This document shows positions 12,307-23,394 of a DNA stretch of 64,000 bases, piece by piece. A program made the translations under genes and the position numbers. The stretch comes from Epinephelus fuscoguttatus (lineage: Eukaryota; Chordata; Actinopteri; Perciformes; Serranidae): positions 17,191,817 to 17,255,816 of the forward strand of contig NC_064756.1 of assembly GCF_011397635.1 (NCBI RefSeq), given 5' to 3'. Position 1 is the stretch's first letter, and each line of letters starts with the position of its first letter. Below the pieces are notes generated by a model. That model ran no database searches, was not told the origin of the DNA, and saw only the letters and a program-made list of their open reading frames with translations.

Positions 12307-12472
12307 ATGAAGATGAGGCTGAGCGGTGTGCTCGTGTGTGTGCTGCTGCTGTGGGTTGAGGGGTCTTGGGGTGACACCCCGGCCAACTGCACCTACGAGG
12401 ACCTGCTGGGGACATGGGTGTTTCAGTTGTCCAAAGGAGGACACGACAAGACTGTTAACTGCTCCGCTGAAG
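12307..12472 (+). CDS. ctsc: ctsc coding exon 1
   Basis: Encodes residues 1-55 plus one base (phase 1). It contains the signal peptide, with hydrophobic core VLVCVLLLW, and the start of the exclusion domain ([19 protein letters not shown]). The donor is AAG|GTAAAG. The start at 12307 is the first ATG giving a signal peptide in frame; a second in-frame ATG lies two codons later. Confidence 0.96.
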
Positions 12473-15400
12473 GTAAAGACCATATTACTACAGAATAAAC
12501 TGCTCATCATGGGACTGGGCAGAAGAGACGGAAGTAGTTTCGCAATTTTGGAAATCAGGTGACATTTTAGGGCCTGCTGAATTTAGGTTTTAAGTTAAGA
12601 CAGAAAGCAGGGTGTATCCTGATGCTCCCCTGATTTCTTCCTCTTTGTGTACCATCAGTCAGGTATACACATTACTTTAATAGTACTTTTCACAATATAC
12701 TTAGTGGTGTTCTTTCACCAGTGTGCGCATGTTTTGACCTGCCAAGGGACTACAGATGAAGATTAGCTTCAAGCTAACATTGGTACACTACAAATGTTAA
12801 CTTTTATGTAAAATATCTTACACATTAATGCATGTATAAATACAAATACTCTTCACATCATATATAAATCAGAGTTTGTGTCAGCTTTATTAGCAAAATA
12901 TGTTAGAGCATTAAAGGAAAAGGACTTACAGTATGTCTCACTACTCCTACATCAGGGCTGTAATTCAAAGGGGGACTATGTCCATCTTAAGATCACATAC
13001 ATGTTATATCTATGGTCTAAGATAGTCAAAAAATATTAGTCAACATGAGCAACTCTCTCCCCAAAAGACTGGAGAGCTAAAAGTAAAAAGTATGATGTCA
13101 CAGAGCATAAAGTCTGGAGGTGCTCCTTAGGCAATGAATTAGGAAAGATGTTACATGGGTACATTTTTCTGTTTTAGAGCTAAGTACGCTATAAAAGAGT
13201 GTCAGGTATCAAATAAATTGGATACTAATAAGATAAATGCAGTTGTTTCATCATTAGTTAAGTATTCAACTGCCTTGTGTTCCTGAAAGAGGCTGCCCTG
13301 GCTGTCCATTATCTCTTCTTTGCTGTGGCCATGTTTGCTGCCAAGCAGGAAAAGGTCTGCTGTTGACTGTGCGTTTGCTTGTCTACTATCTCTTTATGGA
13401 AACACATTAGTTTCCTGTATAGTTACTATTTTATGCATGTCCACAAACTGTATGATAGTCTTGCCTTCGTGAGGTGAATGGAAAAAATGCAAAGTGAACT
13501 TGGTTAAATAACCAAATTGTGTGTTAGCCACATGTAGTGCATTTTGAACAAGCTGGGGGCCGTTTAAAATCGGTCCACAGGCCACGATTCGCCCTCTGGC
13601 TGGACTTTAGACATGCTTGCTATATTAGACTAAATCTCATTTGTGTATAAAACAGAAAGCGAATATTCTGTGGATCCACAACATCAGGCTCTCATTCATT
13701 GTCTGTGGAGCAGCTCCAGAGTTTGTGATTGATGACATCACAAGTTTAAAGTAACGTCTCTGGTTTCTGGCTTTGAGAGAGTAGCTCATGCTCACAACTA
13801 TTGATTTCACTTTCCTAGAAAGTACTGAAATTCTTAGCATAGGTGGTGTTCCCTTTTTAAGAACATTATATTAACATTATATCAGATTGTAATATTGCCA
13901 CGCTCAATATAGGAGCATTTGGTTAATGTTTTTTGTTAAGTACTGATGATTGTAAAGGAAAAGTTGAATCATTTCCTGCAGTGTAACTCTTGCATGTTGC
14001 GGTGCTCCTCCTCAGCCACAGGTGAGAGCACGGTGACTGTGACCCTTGAGAAACTGTCTGTAGCCACAGATGAGCTGGGGCACACTGGCTTCTTCACCCT
14101 CATCTACAACCAGGGCTATGAAGTGGTCCTTAATGGGTACAAATGGTTCGCCTTCTTTAAGGTAAAAGTTGCACATCTGAGCAGTCAGTTCAGTATTTTT
14201 TAATTTCCTGGGTGGTCAAGGTTCACTACAGTCCAGTAAAATGCTTGCAACAAACAAGTTAATATTCCATTCGTATAACTCAGCTTGTATCATGCACTGT
14301 TCATCTCCTGCCCAGCTGATCACAGACTTTATGTAGTCAAAGTTCAGTTCATCATTCAGCACCTCCTGACATTAAAGGTTTAGTTTCACTGTCACTCAGT
14401 TTCCTCTGCTCTCATCTGGAAACTATGCGTATCTTTGGTGCACTAGGCCAGCCTGAAATTAGTAGGAAATAATGCACTGTTTGAAAGCAGCTATATTCAA
14501 CGTTAATCTTGCAGTCATGTGTTAATGTTTGCCGTTACTCATGTGACACGGAGCTGAGGGAAGTTTGACAGCCTTCAAGCCTGTCATGATTTACCCATGT
14601 CTAGTTCAACTTCCCCATTTTCTAGACTTGCTTTAGTGAGATGAATGGAGAATTTTTTTTGGTTTGTTTTCCTTCTCAAGCTTATAACAGTGAATGTCCG
14701 AACAATGTGCTGAAAATATCTTACTTTATACACAATAATCTGATATTAACTTAGTTGCTTTTTTAAAGACCTGTGTGTTTGTATTTGCATAAAATTGCAT
14801 ATTAAACAATCCCTAATCTGCCTTACTACACCTCTAGTACACTCAAGAGGGCTCTAAAGTGACCAGCTACTGTGACCAGACCCTGCCAGGGTGGGTCCAT
14901 GATGTTCTGGGGAACAACTGGGCCTGTTTTGTGGGGAAGAGAGTGAAATCAGCACCACCCCGTGTAGATTACAAACCACTCTTCAGCAGCTGGTACGTAT
15001 ATTATGATGGCTAAGCTAACAAGCATGACATCAGTGGTGCAGATGTACACAGAATCTAAGCGCAGGCAGTGTTGACGATGCCCGCGCTCAGTGCGCTGTG
15101 CAGCTTTGACATCTCAGCTTTAATCAACACTTTCATTTCCTCCTTCGTTCCTCCTCTGATGCGAATAAGTTAGCCACAGTGAGGCTTGGGCACAGGCCTG
15201 AAATCTGAATGTACATCTGAGAAATCTGATGTTGAAGCACAAATGTTGCTGAACAGGCGATACCAAAATGCCTTGTGGAGAAATGAATGTTGACACAGTT
15301 CCTGGCAACATAAAGCTGCTTCCTGGCCTCTTTGGTTCCAGTTGGAGCTCAACCAGATTCAATTTATTGTTTAGTATATTATTTTATTATTTTAGTATAT

Positions 15401-18400
15401 TTCTTGACCACAGTTACATCATAAAACTATAAAAGAGTTGCATTTTCACATTTAAAATGTCTGTCTTCATCTTTGCCCCTGCTTGCTCATGAGCTTTGGA
15501 CTGCAGAAGTATTTTTTAGAGTATGCCAAGATGTTTTAATGTTTAACCTATGTTTGTTCCTCCACTGACAACAATGATCAGTGGAATTTGAGGTCTGTTT
15601 GTGTAGGCAATGCTTTGCAACCTAACCCTCTTTGTTTCTATGACGAGAGCTATTCCACTCAACTTGCAAGCAGTAGGGGGGGTGCATGGCAAGTGTTGTA
15701 TTTATCTAAACTGTTTTTCCTCACAGTTGCAATTAAAAAAATATATACTTTGTAATATGAATCTGTAAGTATTGTAACCTCTTCTTTCACTATGAAATGT
15801 GAAACTCTGCACTCATGATAATGATTCACACCTTTGTGTGTCTGTCAAGGCTGCACTTAACATTTCTGCATGTAATTCAGTAGTGGATGGTTTCTGTAGT
15901 TCTGCTTTGTATTTGGATTTGTACTGTCCTTCCTTTTAACTTTCTGTTAGGTGTAGTTTCATACTGGAATACTTTCAACCCTCAAGGGAACAATTTAGCA
16001 CTAAACCCCTTTGCAAAACTGTTAAGTATGAATAACTGGAAAATATCTTTGCAAGTCTTAATTATCCAATTTAAACTAACAGAAGTGGTACTTTTTTGCA
16101 GTGCAACTGTATAATTTTATTACACTGACAGGTGTGTGTTTTGTCAAAGATGCACATACTAACTAACACTGTGATTTAACTCAGCAGATGCTTGCAATAT
16201 CTTTTTTTCTTATGTTTCTGTGGCAAATGAGCCCCCTTTTATGGGAAAAAAAAAAGCCTAACCTGTAACATTATTCGCCCTTCAGGCTGCTCCAGAAGCC
16301 GTACAAACACAACCTGGACTTCATTGAAACCATCAACACTGTTCAGAAATCCTGGAAGGCTGCACTCTACCCAGAGCTTGAGATGTACACTTTGCAGGAG
16401 CTTCACTACAGAGCAGGAGGGCCCGCCTCCCGTATCCCCATGTGTGTATTTATTTGCATTTCCCATACTATAACCACGGAGGAAAAAAAAATACTTCATT
16501 GCACAAATATTAGACATATAATCTTCTAAATGAATAACTAGTGCATTTAAGAGGTGGATGTCCACTCTAAAATGTATAATATGGCCTCTTAAGTTTCTTG
16601 TAAAACTGTTTCTCAAGGCAAAATGTCTAATATAAAGTTCCCTCATCATTCCTTTTTACTTTAGGCGTGTTCGCCCTAGGCCTGTGGAAGCTAATGTAGC
16701 CAAGATGGCGGCAGCTCTACCTGAGCACTGGGACTGGAGAAACATTGACGGCGTTAACTTTGTCAGCCCTGTGCGAAACCAAGGTGACATTCAGTTGCTG
16801 TTCTTTAGAAACCTTGAGGCTTTATTTTTTGCTGTTGTGTGCTGACATGCAAGGTTAATTGGTTATAGGGCTGTACACGACTCAGAATTGTGTCAGTCGA
16901 ATTGGATTCACTGACTATTCGACGGTTTGCTCCTTTTTCTTACGTCACTGAAGTGCCAGATTTTTGAATGTGGTTCAGCGGGATGTTCTGGGTGACAGTG
17001 TCGTTCACCTGTTATAGTAAACCAAGTTAGCCTTCCAAGATAATGGGTGCTTACTATGCTAACAATGGATTTGAAATGTACAACATTTTTTTCCAACACT
17101 AGATATCAAACAAAAGCTGGAGACTGTATCACATTAAGTTGCTGTGAGCATCCCAAAACTTGATTTTAAAGGGACAGAGAGTTAACTGTGTTACACCTGT
17201 GCACACATGATATTAGAAATTTCACAGATATGAATCAGAAGACTTCCAGGAGGCAGACAAAGCCGCACTTTTACACTTGAGCAGCTGTCGGTAAGGCAGA
17301 CACTGAACAGCAGTTCGCCAGCTACTTTGCGCTCCTCTTGGCAGGCCCGGGTCTGCTTTCTGCTCTCCTCCTGTGTTTCTGTACAGCCTTGTGTGTGAGT
17401 GGAGAGATTATGCGTGCTGAGTAGTTTGAGTGTCTGAGAGGGCCTCTGTAGGGCTGGGTTTAAGGATCTGGAGAGAGCTGGAGAGTCTCAATAGAAGCCC
17501 TCTAAGCCACTGTGCAGTGCTGCGGAGCTTATTTTTGCTTCAGCGTTTTGAGTCAGGTGGACTTTGTAGGTTCCATTTCAGTTCACAAAAATTGGTATGA
17601 GAACGCTTTATTTTGTTCATGCTGTCTGGGCTGGAACACCTGTATTCATCTTACGTCTGAGATGCTCTGTTTTAGCGCTTGTCTCCTTAAGCCTCCCTAC
17701 CGAAAAAAGCCCAGTCTGCTCTAAATGATCTGTGTTTACAGGTCTTCCATATCTCAGGGTCTTGGCACCGTCACTGCAACCGAGGAATGGCTGTAACGTA
17801 GAATAGCGGCCCTTTCTACTGTGAAAAATCACTAATAAAAGCTTCAAAATGAACAGTAATATGATCCAATATGATCCAAAAACTGGGGGCAAATAACAAC
17901 ATCAGCAACCAAGGTTACTGGTTTCCCAGATGTTAGCTTAGCTTCATGTAGCAGTAAGACTATGTAAACACTTGCAGTAGCGTGCCTGGAACAGATAAAT
18001 AAATCTAGCACACTATGACATCATACTGTAACCAGAGTAGAAAACTACTGGAAACAAAGCATTCAGAATGGTGGGAAACCTTTGTTTTGTCTCACAGGGA
18101 TTACTTCCACATACATTTGCCTCATTATTTGAAAGTTTGGCCACGCTTAATATCAACATCCTTCATTGTAACATTAAACAAAGCACAGAAAAGAGTAATA
18201 GGTGCCCTTTAAAGAAATACTTCACCCACAAATTGATCATTTGTATTTCAGTTACTGACCCCGTGCATGTGAAAGTACTGCATAAATGAGACTTGCAAGA
18301 GTTGTGTAAGTGTTTGTATCCAGATGGTTTTGATAGCTGCTGTTGTTAGCTATTGCAGCCCCCTTTTTAGTCCAATTTTTTAATAATTTTCTCAGATTTT

Positions 18401-21400
18401 GGATTCTTCCTTCACCGTGGAGGCGTGTGAGAAAAATGCAAAACCATTTTTCTTCACAAAGTCAGTGTAACACGGGGTAACTGATGTACAAAAACTCATT
18501 TTTTGAGTGAAGTATTCCTTTAAAGCTTCCACATAAGTCCTCTGAGGGAGCTCTAACTTTTGTGTCCTGTGGGTCAAACGTGACAAACTTTTCATCTCTC
18601 ATCTCGGGAACTGATTACATCATATTATAAAATATTAGGACGGCAAAGTTTTCCCACTAGCGCAGATCTTTAATTTAAAGTTGTAACATCTTATTAGTCT
18701 TAAGAGACTTAAGTCTTGGACTCAAATGAAAACTGTTCTCACTGTCACCCTGACTTGAATCATTACTACAATTAAACCACCCTGCAAATCCCCACAGCAT
18801 CTGTTCTCTGACCTAATTTGTTTCTGCAGAGCATTTTATTAAGAACCTGGTGTCTCACATTATTGATGCTAACCAGCGGCTTTAATGAGTGTATCTGTGT
18901 CTGTGCCTTGCTCCATTATTATGCATTACAACTAATGCGGATAAGTATACTGGAGTAGGAGAATTACAGAAACTTGGTACCAATTGATGAAATATACTCT
19001 GAAACAAATTACAGTGCACAGTTACCACATTATGAGGGTTTTATTTTAGGGGTCTTTTAGAGGACTGCATGTGCTGTTGACAGGTACCTACAGTGTCTTT
19101 GGACAGTTTTTGTGGACAGTGTTAAAGGTGTTGTATTTCACAGCAGTGCGATTTAACTCAAAGGTGAATCTTTGACATTCTGTTTACAGCATCATGTGGA
19201 AGCTGCTACTCCTTTGCCTCCATGGGAATGTTGGAAGCTCGTATTCGAATCCTCACCAACAACACCGCGAATCCCATCCTCAGCCCGCAGCAAGTGGTTT
19301 CCTGTTCTGAGTATTCTCAAGGTAAACTAACTCGAACTCTAAAATCTTGTTTCACAACCATATTGATTCATTTTACTTTAAAAAGGCAGAGTATTGTAGA
19401 TATCGATCAGGCAGCAGTTAGAAAATGTAGGTGATGTAGGGGAGACCAGGAGCAATGGTAACATCTCACATTGCGGCAATCAGAACTAAAATCTTCTAAA
19501 ATCTTTTTTCTTGCCTGTGTGTCCTGTTGTATCAGTCTGTGTCCACAAAGGCACCACAGGCGGAGCTCTTCATGAGTTATTTTTTTTCATCCGCAGCAGT
19601 TTGAGGAGTTTTGAGTTGTGGGCTAGATTATTGATCAGGCGATCTGATCTGGAGCAACTGCTGCAGAGGCAAGGCAAACGTTTAGACCCTAGTTTCACTT
19701 CCACTGCATTCTGCTGCTCTGTCAGTGCCCAGATTGCGATCTGGGCTCTGAGAGTGTGGAGTAATCAAGCAGCAGCCTCTGGGGCTTGCAAATGAAGCCA
19801 ACACAGAAGCACCAAAACCTGCAGTTCTTTGAATGGCCACTTGAGGCTGGCTCCAAATGCAGGCCTATCCCCATAGACACTCATGTTAAAATGCCCAACT
19901 TCACAGCAGAAATAAACATGTTTACAGCCTGGTACAAAAAACATGTTTTGTCTCTATTGCTAAATTCACCCTTCATGACAACTGCAGGCTGAATTTTTAT
20001 ACAACCCATCCATTTATATTTTTTCACAGTTTAAAGTTGTACATAATCAAGGGCGGTCCACTTTGGGTAATAGGCTGTCTGTGGATAGTGTACTCAGCTG
20101 CTCAGTCAGATCCACCCCTCACTTTTCCACAGCGCCAGCCTCTCACCCAAATATAGTTACTTCTTGCTTTAAAAAACCGCGACTGCAACGGCTGAAATGC
20201 AGAACTCAAGGCTTTAAAATGGGAGTCCCCCAAACGAGTGACGTCACAGTAACTACATTTTTTATTTTTACAGTCTTAAGGAGCTATGAATAACTGCACG
20301 GTATGTGTAATCCAACAGCGCTCCCTAATGAACAGTCCAGCTCCAAAAATTGAAAATCAAAACATGACGGATGTTTTACGTGCACCAGATGTTTTAATTG
20401 TGGCGGGCCGCCACAAACAAATGAATGTGTGGGAAAACCTGAAATGAGGCAGAGCTATGACACCATTATGCATGTAGTCTGTGATGGTCCCTCTCTGCCT
20501 GTCAAAAGACAAACTGATGTCTGTATTATTAAATATACTGTTCTAATTAAGCTAAAATTAATTGTTCAGTGGATAATGACTTTTTTTAATCATATCTATA
20601 TTCATAGCAGGGTTTAACGCTAAGGTTTTTTTTCACTTGCCCGGTTGGGCAAGTTGGTCAGAGATCTACTTGCCTAAGGTCAGTTTTTACTTGCCCTATT
20701 AAAATTGTTTAATTTAAGCGGCTATCAAATAACAATGACTGCAGTTATTTTTATGTTATGTAATCTTTATTCACACTGTAAAACAACATATGTCATGTAT
20801 TGTAGCTTAATTCCTACACAAAAATGACAGTGTCAAATCATGTGAGTGCAAGTGAAAACCAGAAGTACAGGCTTCATTCAGCCTTCTTTGTTTATTAGGG
20901 CTGTAGTCCCCTGCTCGATTGGTCGATTTATTGCAGTGCTGGTTGATTGGCTTCACTTGTGCCATGTAACCAATAAATGGGGGCTGTGGGCAGGATATTG
21001 TTACACAGCGTGTGCCTGTGACTTCCGGCAGAGAGACCGCTGCATCAGAGCCAAAGGAGCGTGTTTTAAAATACATTTATTTTATCAATTAGTTATTAAC
21101 TTTTACTATTTTTAGCAACTTGCCCAATTGGGCAAGTGAGTTGTTAGTTTACATGCCTGACCTTGAGTTTTACTTGCCCCGGGCAATCGGGCAATTGTTA
21201 TTGTTGAGCCCTGCATAGAAGTTTATTGTTGTCCTTGGTATTTATATGAAGGTATTAAATGTGTTGTTACAGTTACCCTCATAAGCTGTTTGAATCTTCC
21301 CTGCACCTTGGGGCAGATGCAACATTTAACTTCTAATGTTTTAATCAATGTTCTGACTCTAACATTGCTTGTAAAAACAATTAATATCTGTCATCAAGTA

Positions 21401-22424
21401 GAAAACAGACACAAGTTACCCACATAAAAACTGTATCCAAATGGCTCAAGAGATTTTGGAGTAATGACATCAAGACCAAAAAATGTTACAGCTGTTCCCA
21501 GTCTCCCCTACTTAGTCGAATATTTATCTTGCAATACATTATGATGAAGGAAAAGTGTAACATTGCTGTATGGAGAGCGCTCTGGGCTCTGAGCTCTGGG
21601 ACAGACCGTCCTCCCTAATCAGAATACTTAAGTTTTGTTTTGTTTTTCTTAACCAGTTAGACAGTCGAGGACCTCCAATAATATTTCTTGGTGATGATAA
21701 TGAATTTCAGACCTATTTGAACAAACAGTATTTAACGTTCATCTCTCCTCTTTAAGGTTGCGATGGTGGGTTCCCATACCTGATTGGGAAGTATATACAG
21801 GATTTTGGCATTGTGGATGAGTCATGCTTTCCGTATATTGCAAAGGACTCTCCATGTGGTGTTCCTCAAAACTGCGGCCGCATTTACACTGCTGAATACA
21901 GCTACGTCGGTGGATTTTATGGCGGCTGCAGTGAGATGGCCATGATGTTGGAACTCGTCAAAAATGGACCCATGGCAGTGGCCTTTGAGGTAAAACAGCT
22001 GCTGCTGTTTCTATACATACAGCATAGTATAGTTTTGCTCTGTCAGTGCAGCTTAGAGTTTTGGTTGAGTTTTGTGGTTGAGAAATTGCGTTTTAATCCT
22101 TAACTTATCTGAGAAACAAAAGATCCTTAGTCTTAAAGTGCCCCTATCCTCCCACAGGTCTACCCTGACTTCATGAACTATAAGGAGGGCATCTACCACC
22201 ACACAGGCCTCGCAGACTCCTTCAATCCCTTCGAGCTGACCAACCATGCCGTGCTGCTGGTTGGGTATGGCCGCTGCCACAAGACCGGACAGAAGTACTG
22301 GATTGTCAAGAACAGCTGGGGCACAGACTGGGGCGAGGATGGCTACTTCCGAATCCGCCGGGGTAGCGATGAGTGTTCCATCGAGAGCATCGCTGTAGCA
22401 GCCAACCCCATCCCCAAACTGTAG
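12307..22424 (+). CDS. ctsc: cathepsin C (dipeptidyl peptidase I), 8 coding exons
   Basis: This lysosomal papain-family cysteine exopeptidase removes N-terminal dipeptides and activates granule serine proteases. The coding exons are 12307-12472, 14016-14161, 14838-14992, 16286-16441, 16665-16783, 19190-19321, 21757-21989 and 22158-22424, all with GT-AG borders. The sum is 1374 nt, giving 457 aa (human 463). Residues 1-22 form a signal peptide, and mature Asp23 begins DTPANC as in human. The exclusion domain runs to about 130, the propeptide to about 225, the heavy chain starts at Leu226 (LPEHWDW), and the light chain at about Asp389. Visible catalytic residues are oxyanion Gln247, Cys253 (GSCYSF), His399 ([11 protein letters not shown]) and Asn421 (KNSWG). 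N-glycosylation sequons remain at Asn27, Asn51 and Asn271; the human Asn119 site is lost (CDQT). rab38 follows in the same direction. Confidence 0.97.
12473..14015 (+). other. ctsc: ctsc intron 1
   Basis: GT-AG intron of about 1.5 kb. No additional exon or recognisable mobile element was seen inside it. Confidence 0.8.
14016..14161 (+). CDS. ctsc: ctsc coding exon 2
   Basis: The acceptor is CTCCTCAG|CCACAG. A second AG six bases later (CCACAG|GTGAG) would also keep frame and drop two residues. I chose the first because the spacing to the human protein is then exact (NCSAEATGESTV against NCSVMGPQEKKV). It encodes the exclusion-domain strand [20 protein letters not shown] and ends FAFFK at phase 0, with donor AAG|GTAAAA. 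Confidence 0.93.
14838..14992 (+). CDS. ctsc: ctsc coding exon 3
   Basis: Begins [14 protein letters not shown] after CTCTAG and ends with two bases of a Trp codon (phase 2), donor TG|GTACGT. It completes the exclusion domain ([19 protein letters not shown]). The human Asn119 glycosylation sequon NET is replaced by DQT here. Confidence 0.95.
14993..16285 (+). other. ctsc: ctsc intron 3
   Basis: GT-AG intron of about 1.3 kb. No further exon or clear repeat was recognised. Confidence 0.8.
16286..16441 (+). CDS. ctsc: ctsc coding exon 4
   Basis: Acceptor TTCAG|GCTGC. It encodes most of the activation propeptide ([18 protein letters not shown]). The donor is AT|GTGTGT, a weak match to the consensus, but it is the only choice that joins in frame to [11 protein letters not shown] in the next exon. 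Confidence 0.92.
16665..16783 (+). CDS. ctsc: ctsc coding exon 5
   Basis: Acceptor TTTAG|GCGTG, donor CAAG|GTGACA, phase 2 in and phase 1 out. It encodes the propeptide/heavy-chain junction [19 protein letters not shown] and the oxyanion-hole Gln of the RNQ motif. Confidence 0.95.
17600..18205 (+). repeat. dispersed repeat in ctsc intron 5 (copy 1 of 2)
   Basis: The block 'tgtctgggctggaacacc ... cccagtctgctct ... gaatggctgtaa', followed after a gap by 'tttgaaagtttggccacg', recurs in the same order and strand at 37370-37655. The interior of this copy (about 17830-18110) differs. The family is not named. Confidence 0.65.
18209..18523. mobile_element. TTAA foldback MITE in ctsc intron 5
   Basis: Begins TTAAAGAAATACTTCACCC and ends with the inverse 'gagtgaagtattcctttaa', with TTAA at both ends. 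It is 315 bp with no coding capacity. It is related to the elements at 28769-29220 and 31194-31720, which share the 'gaatacttcaccca' terminus. Confidence 0.75.
19190..19321 (+). CDS. ctsc: ctsc coding exon 6 (catalytic Cys)
   Basis: Acceptor TTTACAG|CATCA, donor CAAG|GTAAAC, phase 1 in and out. It encodes the active-site motif [20 protein letters not shown] and the segment [16 protein letters not shown]. The sequon NNT at residue 271 is present. Confidence 0.96.
19791..20290 (+). repeat. about 490-bp dispersed repeat in ctsc intron 6 (copy 1 of 2)
   Basis: It starts 'aatgaagccaacacagaag', runs through 'ggccacttgaggctggctcc' and 'catgttaaaatgcccaa', and ends near 'tttatttttacagtc'. A same-strand copy lies at 49519-50003, about 30 kb away. 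The copies differ by many substitutions and small indels. It is non-coding. Confidence 0.8.
20608..21213. mobile_element. 606-bp non-autonomous DNA transposon with CAGGG ends
   Basis: The left end is CAGGGTTTAACGC and the right end is GTTGAGCCCTG, an inverted repeat of the hAT-like CAGGG type. Subterminal 'ttgggcaagt' palindromes occur near both ends (about 20646 and 21131). The direct repeat CATAG abuts each terminus (20603-20607 and 21214-21218). A five-base duplication is shorter than the eight usual for hAT, so the superfamily is uncertain. It lies in ctsc intron 6. Confidence 0.7.
21757..21989 (+). CDS. ctsc: ctsc coding exon 7
   Basis: Acceptor TTTAAG|GTTGC, donor GAG|GTAAAA. It encodes [19 protein letters not shown] through [17 protein letters not shown] and ends NGPMAVAFE at phase 0. 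In human, as I recall the structure, this sequence and the next exon form one terminal exon. Confidence 0.95.
21990..22157 (+). other. ctsc: extra 168-bp ctsc intron
   Basis: A phase-0 intron with GTAAAA donor and CCCACAG acceptor separates AVAFE from VYPDF. The summed lengths of exons 7 and 8 (500 nt) nearly equal the single last human coding exon (503 nt by my recollection of exon boundaries). The intron is therefore present here and absent in human. Gain in fish and loss in the tetrapod line are both possible. Confidence 0.8.
22158..22424 (+). CDS. ctsc: ctsc coding exon 8 (catalytic His and Asn)
   Basis: Acceptor CCCACAG|GTCTAC. It encodes the light chain with [16 protein letters not shown] (His399) and [18 protein letters not shown] (Asn421), and ends NPIPKL then TAG, identical in its last residues to the human terminus PIPKL. 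Confidence 0.97.
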   Translation, partial: VYPDFMNYKEGIYHHTGLADSFNPFELTNHAVLLVGYGRCHKTGQKYWIVKNSWGTDWGEDGYFRIRRGSDECSIESIAVAANPIPKL

Positions 22425-22980
22425 AGGCTGTAAAGTGAGGATGAAAGGAAGGAATAGTTTCAACATCTACCCACTGTAGATGTCATAAAATTAAGCATCT
22501 CTGACATTAGTTAAAAGTATAAGTAAGTACTGACACATACTGTTGACAGCAGATTTGAATTGGAGGAAAACTGCTCTTCTGCTCTTTGGATGCCATGATT
22601 TTAGCATGTTAGCCTACCACATTGCTTTTATTTTTTTTAAACATTTCCTGATTTTACCAATCACTGATTAGCTGCCTATGGACGATTTTAATTCAAGCTG
22701 TAACTGCCGACACAAACTTGGACTCAAAATGTCTCGGTACATGCTGTGACAAATCATGAAGTGTGATAAATTCTGATTGAAAGGGAACTGGTAACTGAGG
22801 AGTCAGTGTTTGTGTTTGCCTGTCAGGTGCAGGACCTTGATTCTTTGTCTCAGGGAAGCAACAGTGGAGAATTGTAACACCTTCTGTCCTTGCATCAAAT
22901 TGAAACCGTGACTGCCGTGTTTCTCTCTGGGGCAATTTGTAGGCGTTTCCTTTGAAGCATTTAAAAGGGAATACAGAATC

Positions 22981-23060
22981 AATAAAGGGATTTTACTGAT
23001 TGTGGTGCCTTTTATTCTGATTTGCACTGTTTTGTTTTTTTTTAAATTTGACAGAATAAA
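22981..23060 (+). terminator. ctsc: ctsc polyadenylation signals
   Basis: AATAAA occurs at 22981-22986 and again at 23055-23060, about 560 and 630 bp after the stop codon. Either would give a 3' UTR of ordinary length. Which is used cannot be read from the sequence. Confidence 0.65.
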
Positions 23061-23394
23061 AGCATTTCAAAATGTCTGCATGATTTCTTTGCGTGTGAAA
23101 GATGGAACGAATTTTTAATTCAATCTTCCTGCAATGTTTGATTTTATTTAAGGTCTGTTTTAGCTTTGACTGGAGTCAATCAACAGTTTACTCTCAAGCA
23201 AAGATTCTCATAACAAACCAAAATGTATGATGAGGTTAACAACAAACTACAAGCAAAACAATATAACTGTATAAGGAGGTGAAGGAATGGAAAAATGGTT
23301 GATTTACTGTCACGAGCTCCTTTATGTGGGTAAATCTTAGTTTAATTTTCTGACCAAAGTAACTAAGTAGCTTGTATTTACTCTTCTTCTGGCG

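Noticed and set aside
14016..14021. Alternative ctsc exon 2 acceptor six bases downstream
   Set aside because: In frame and possible, but the upstream acceptor gives the ungapped match to human, so it was preferred.
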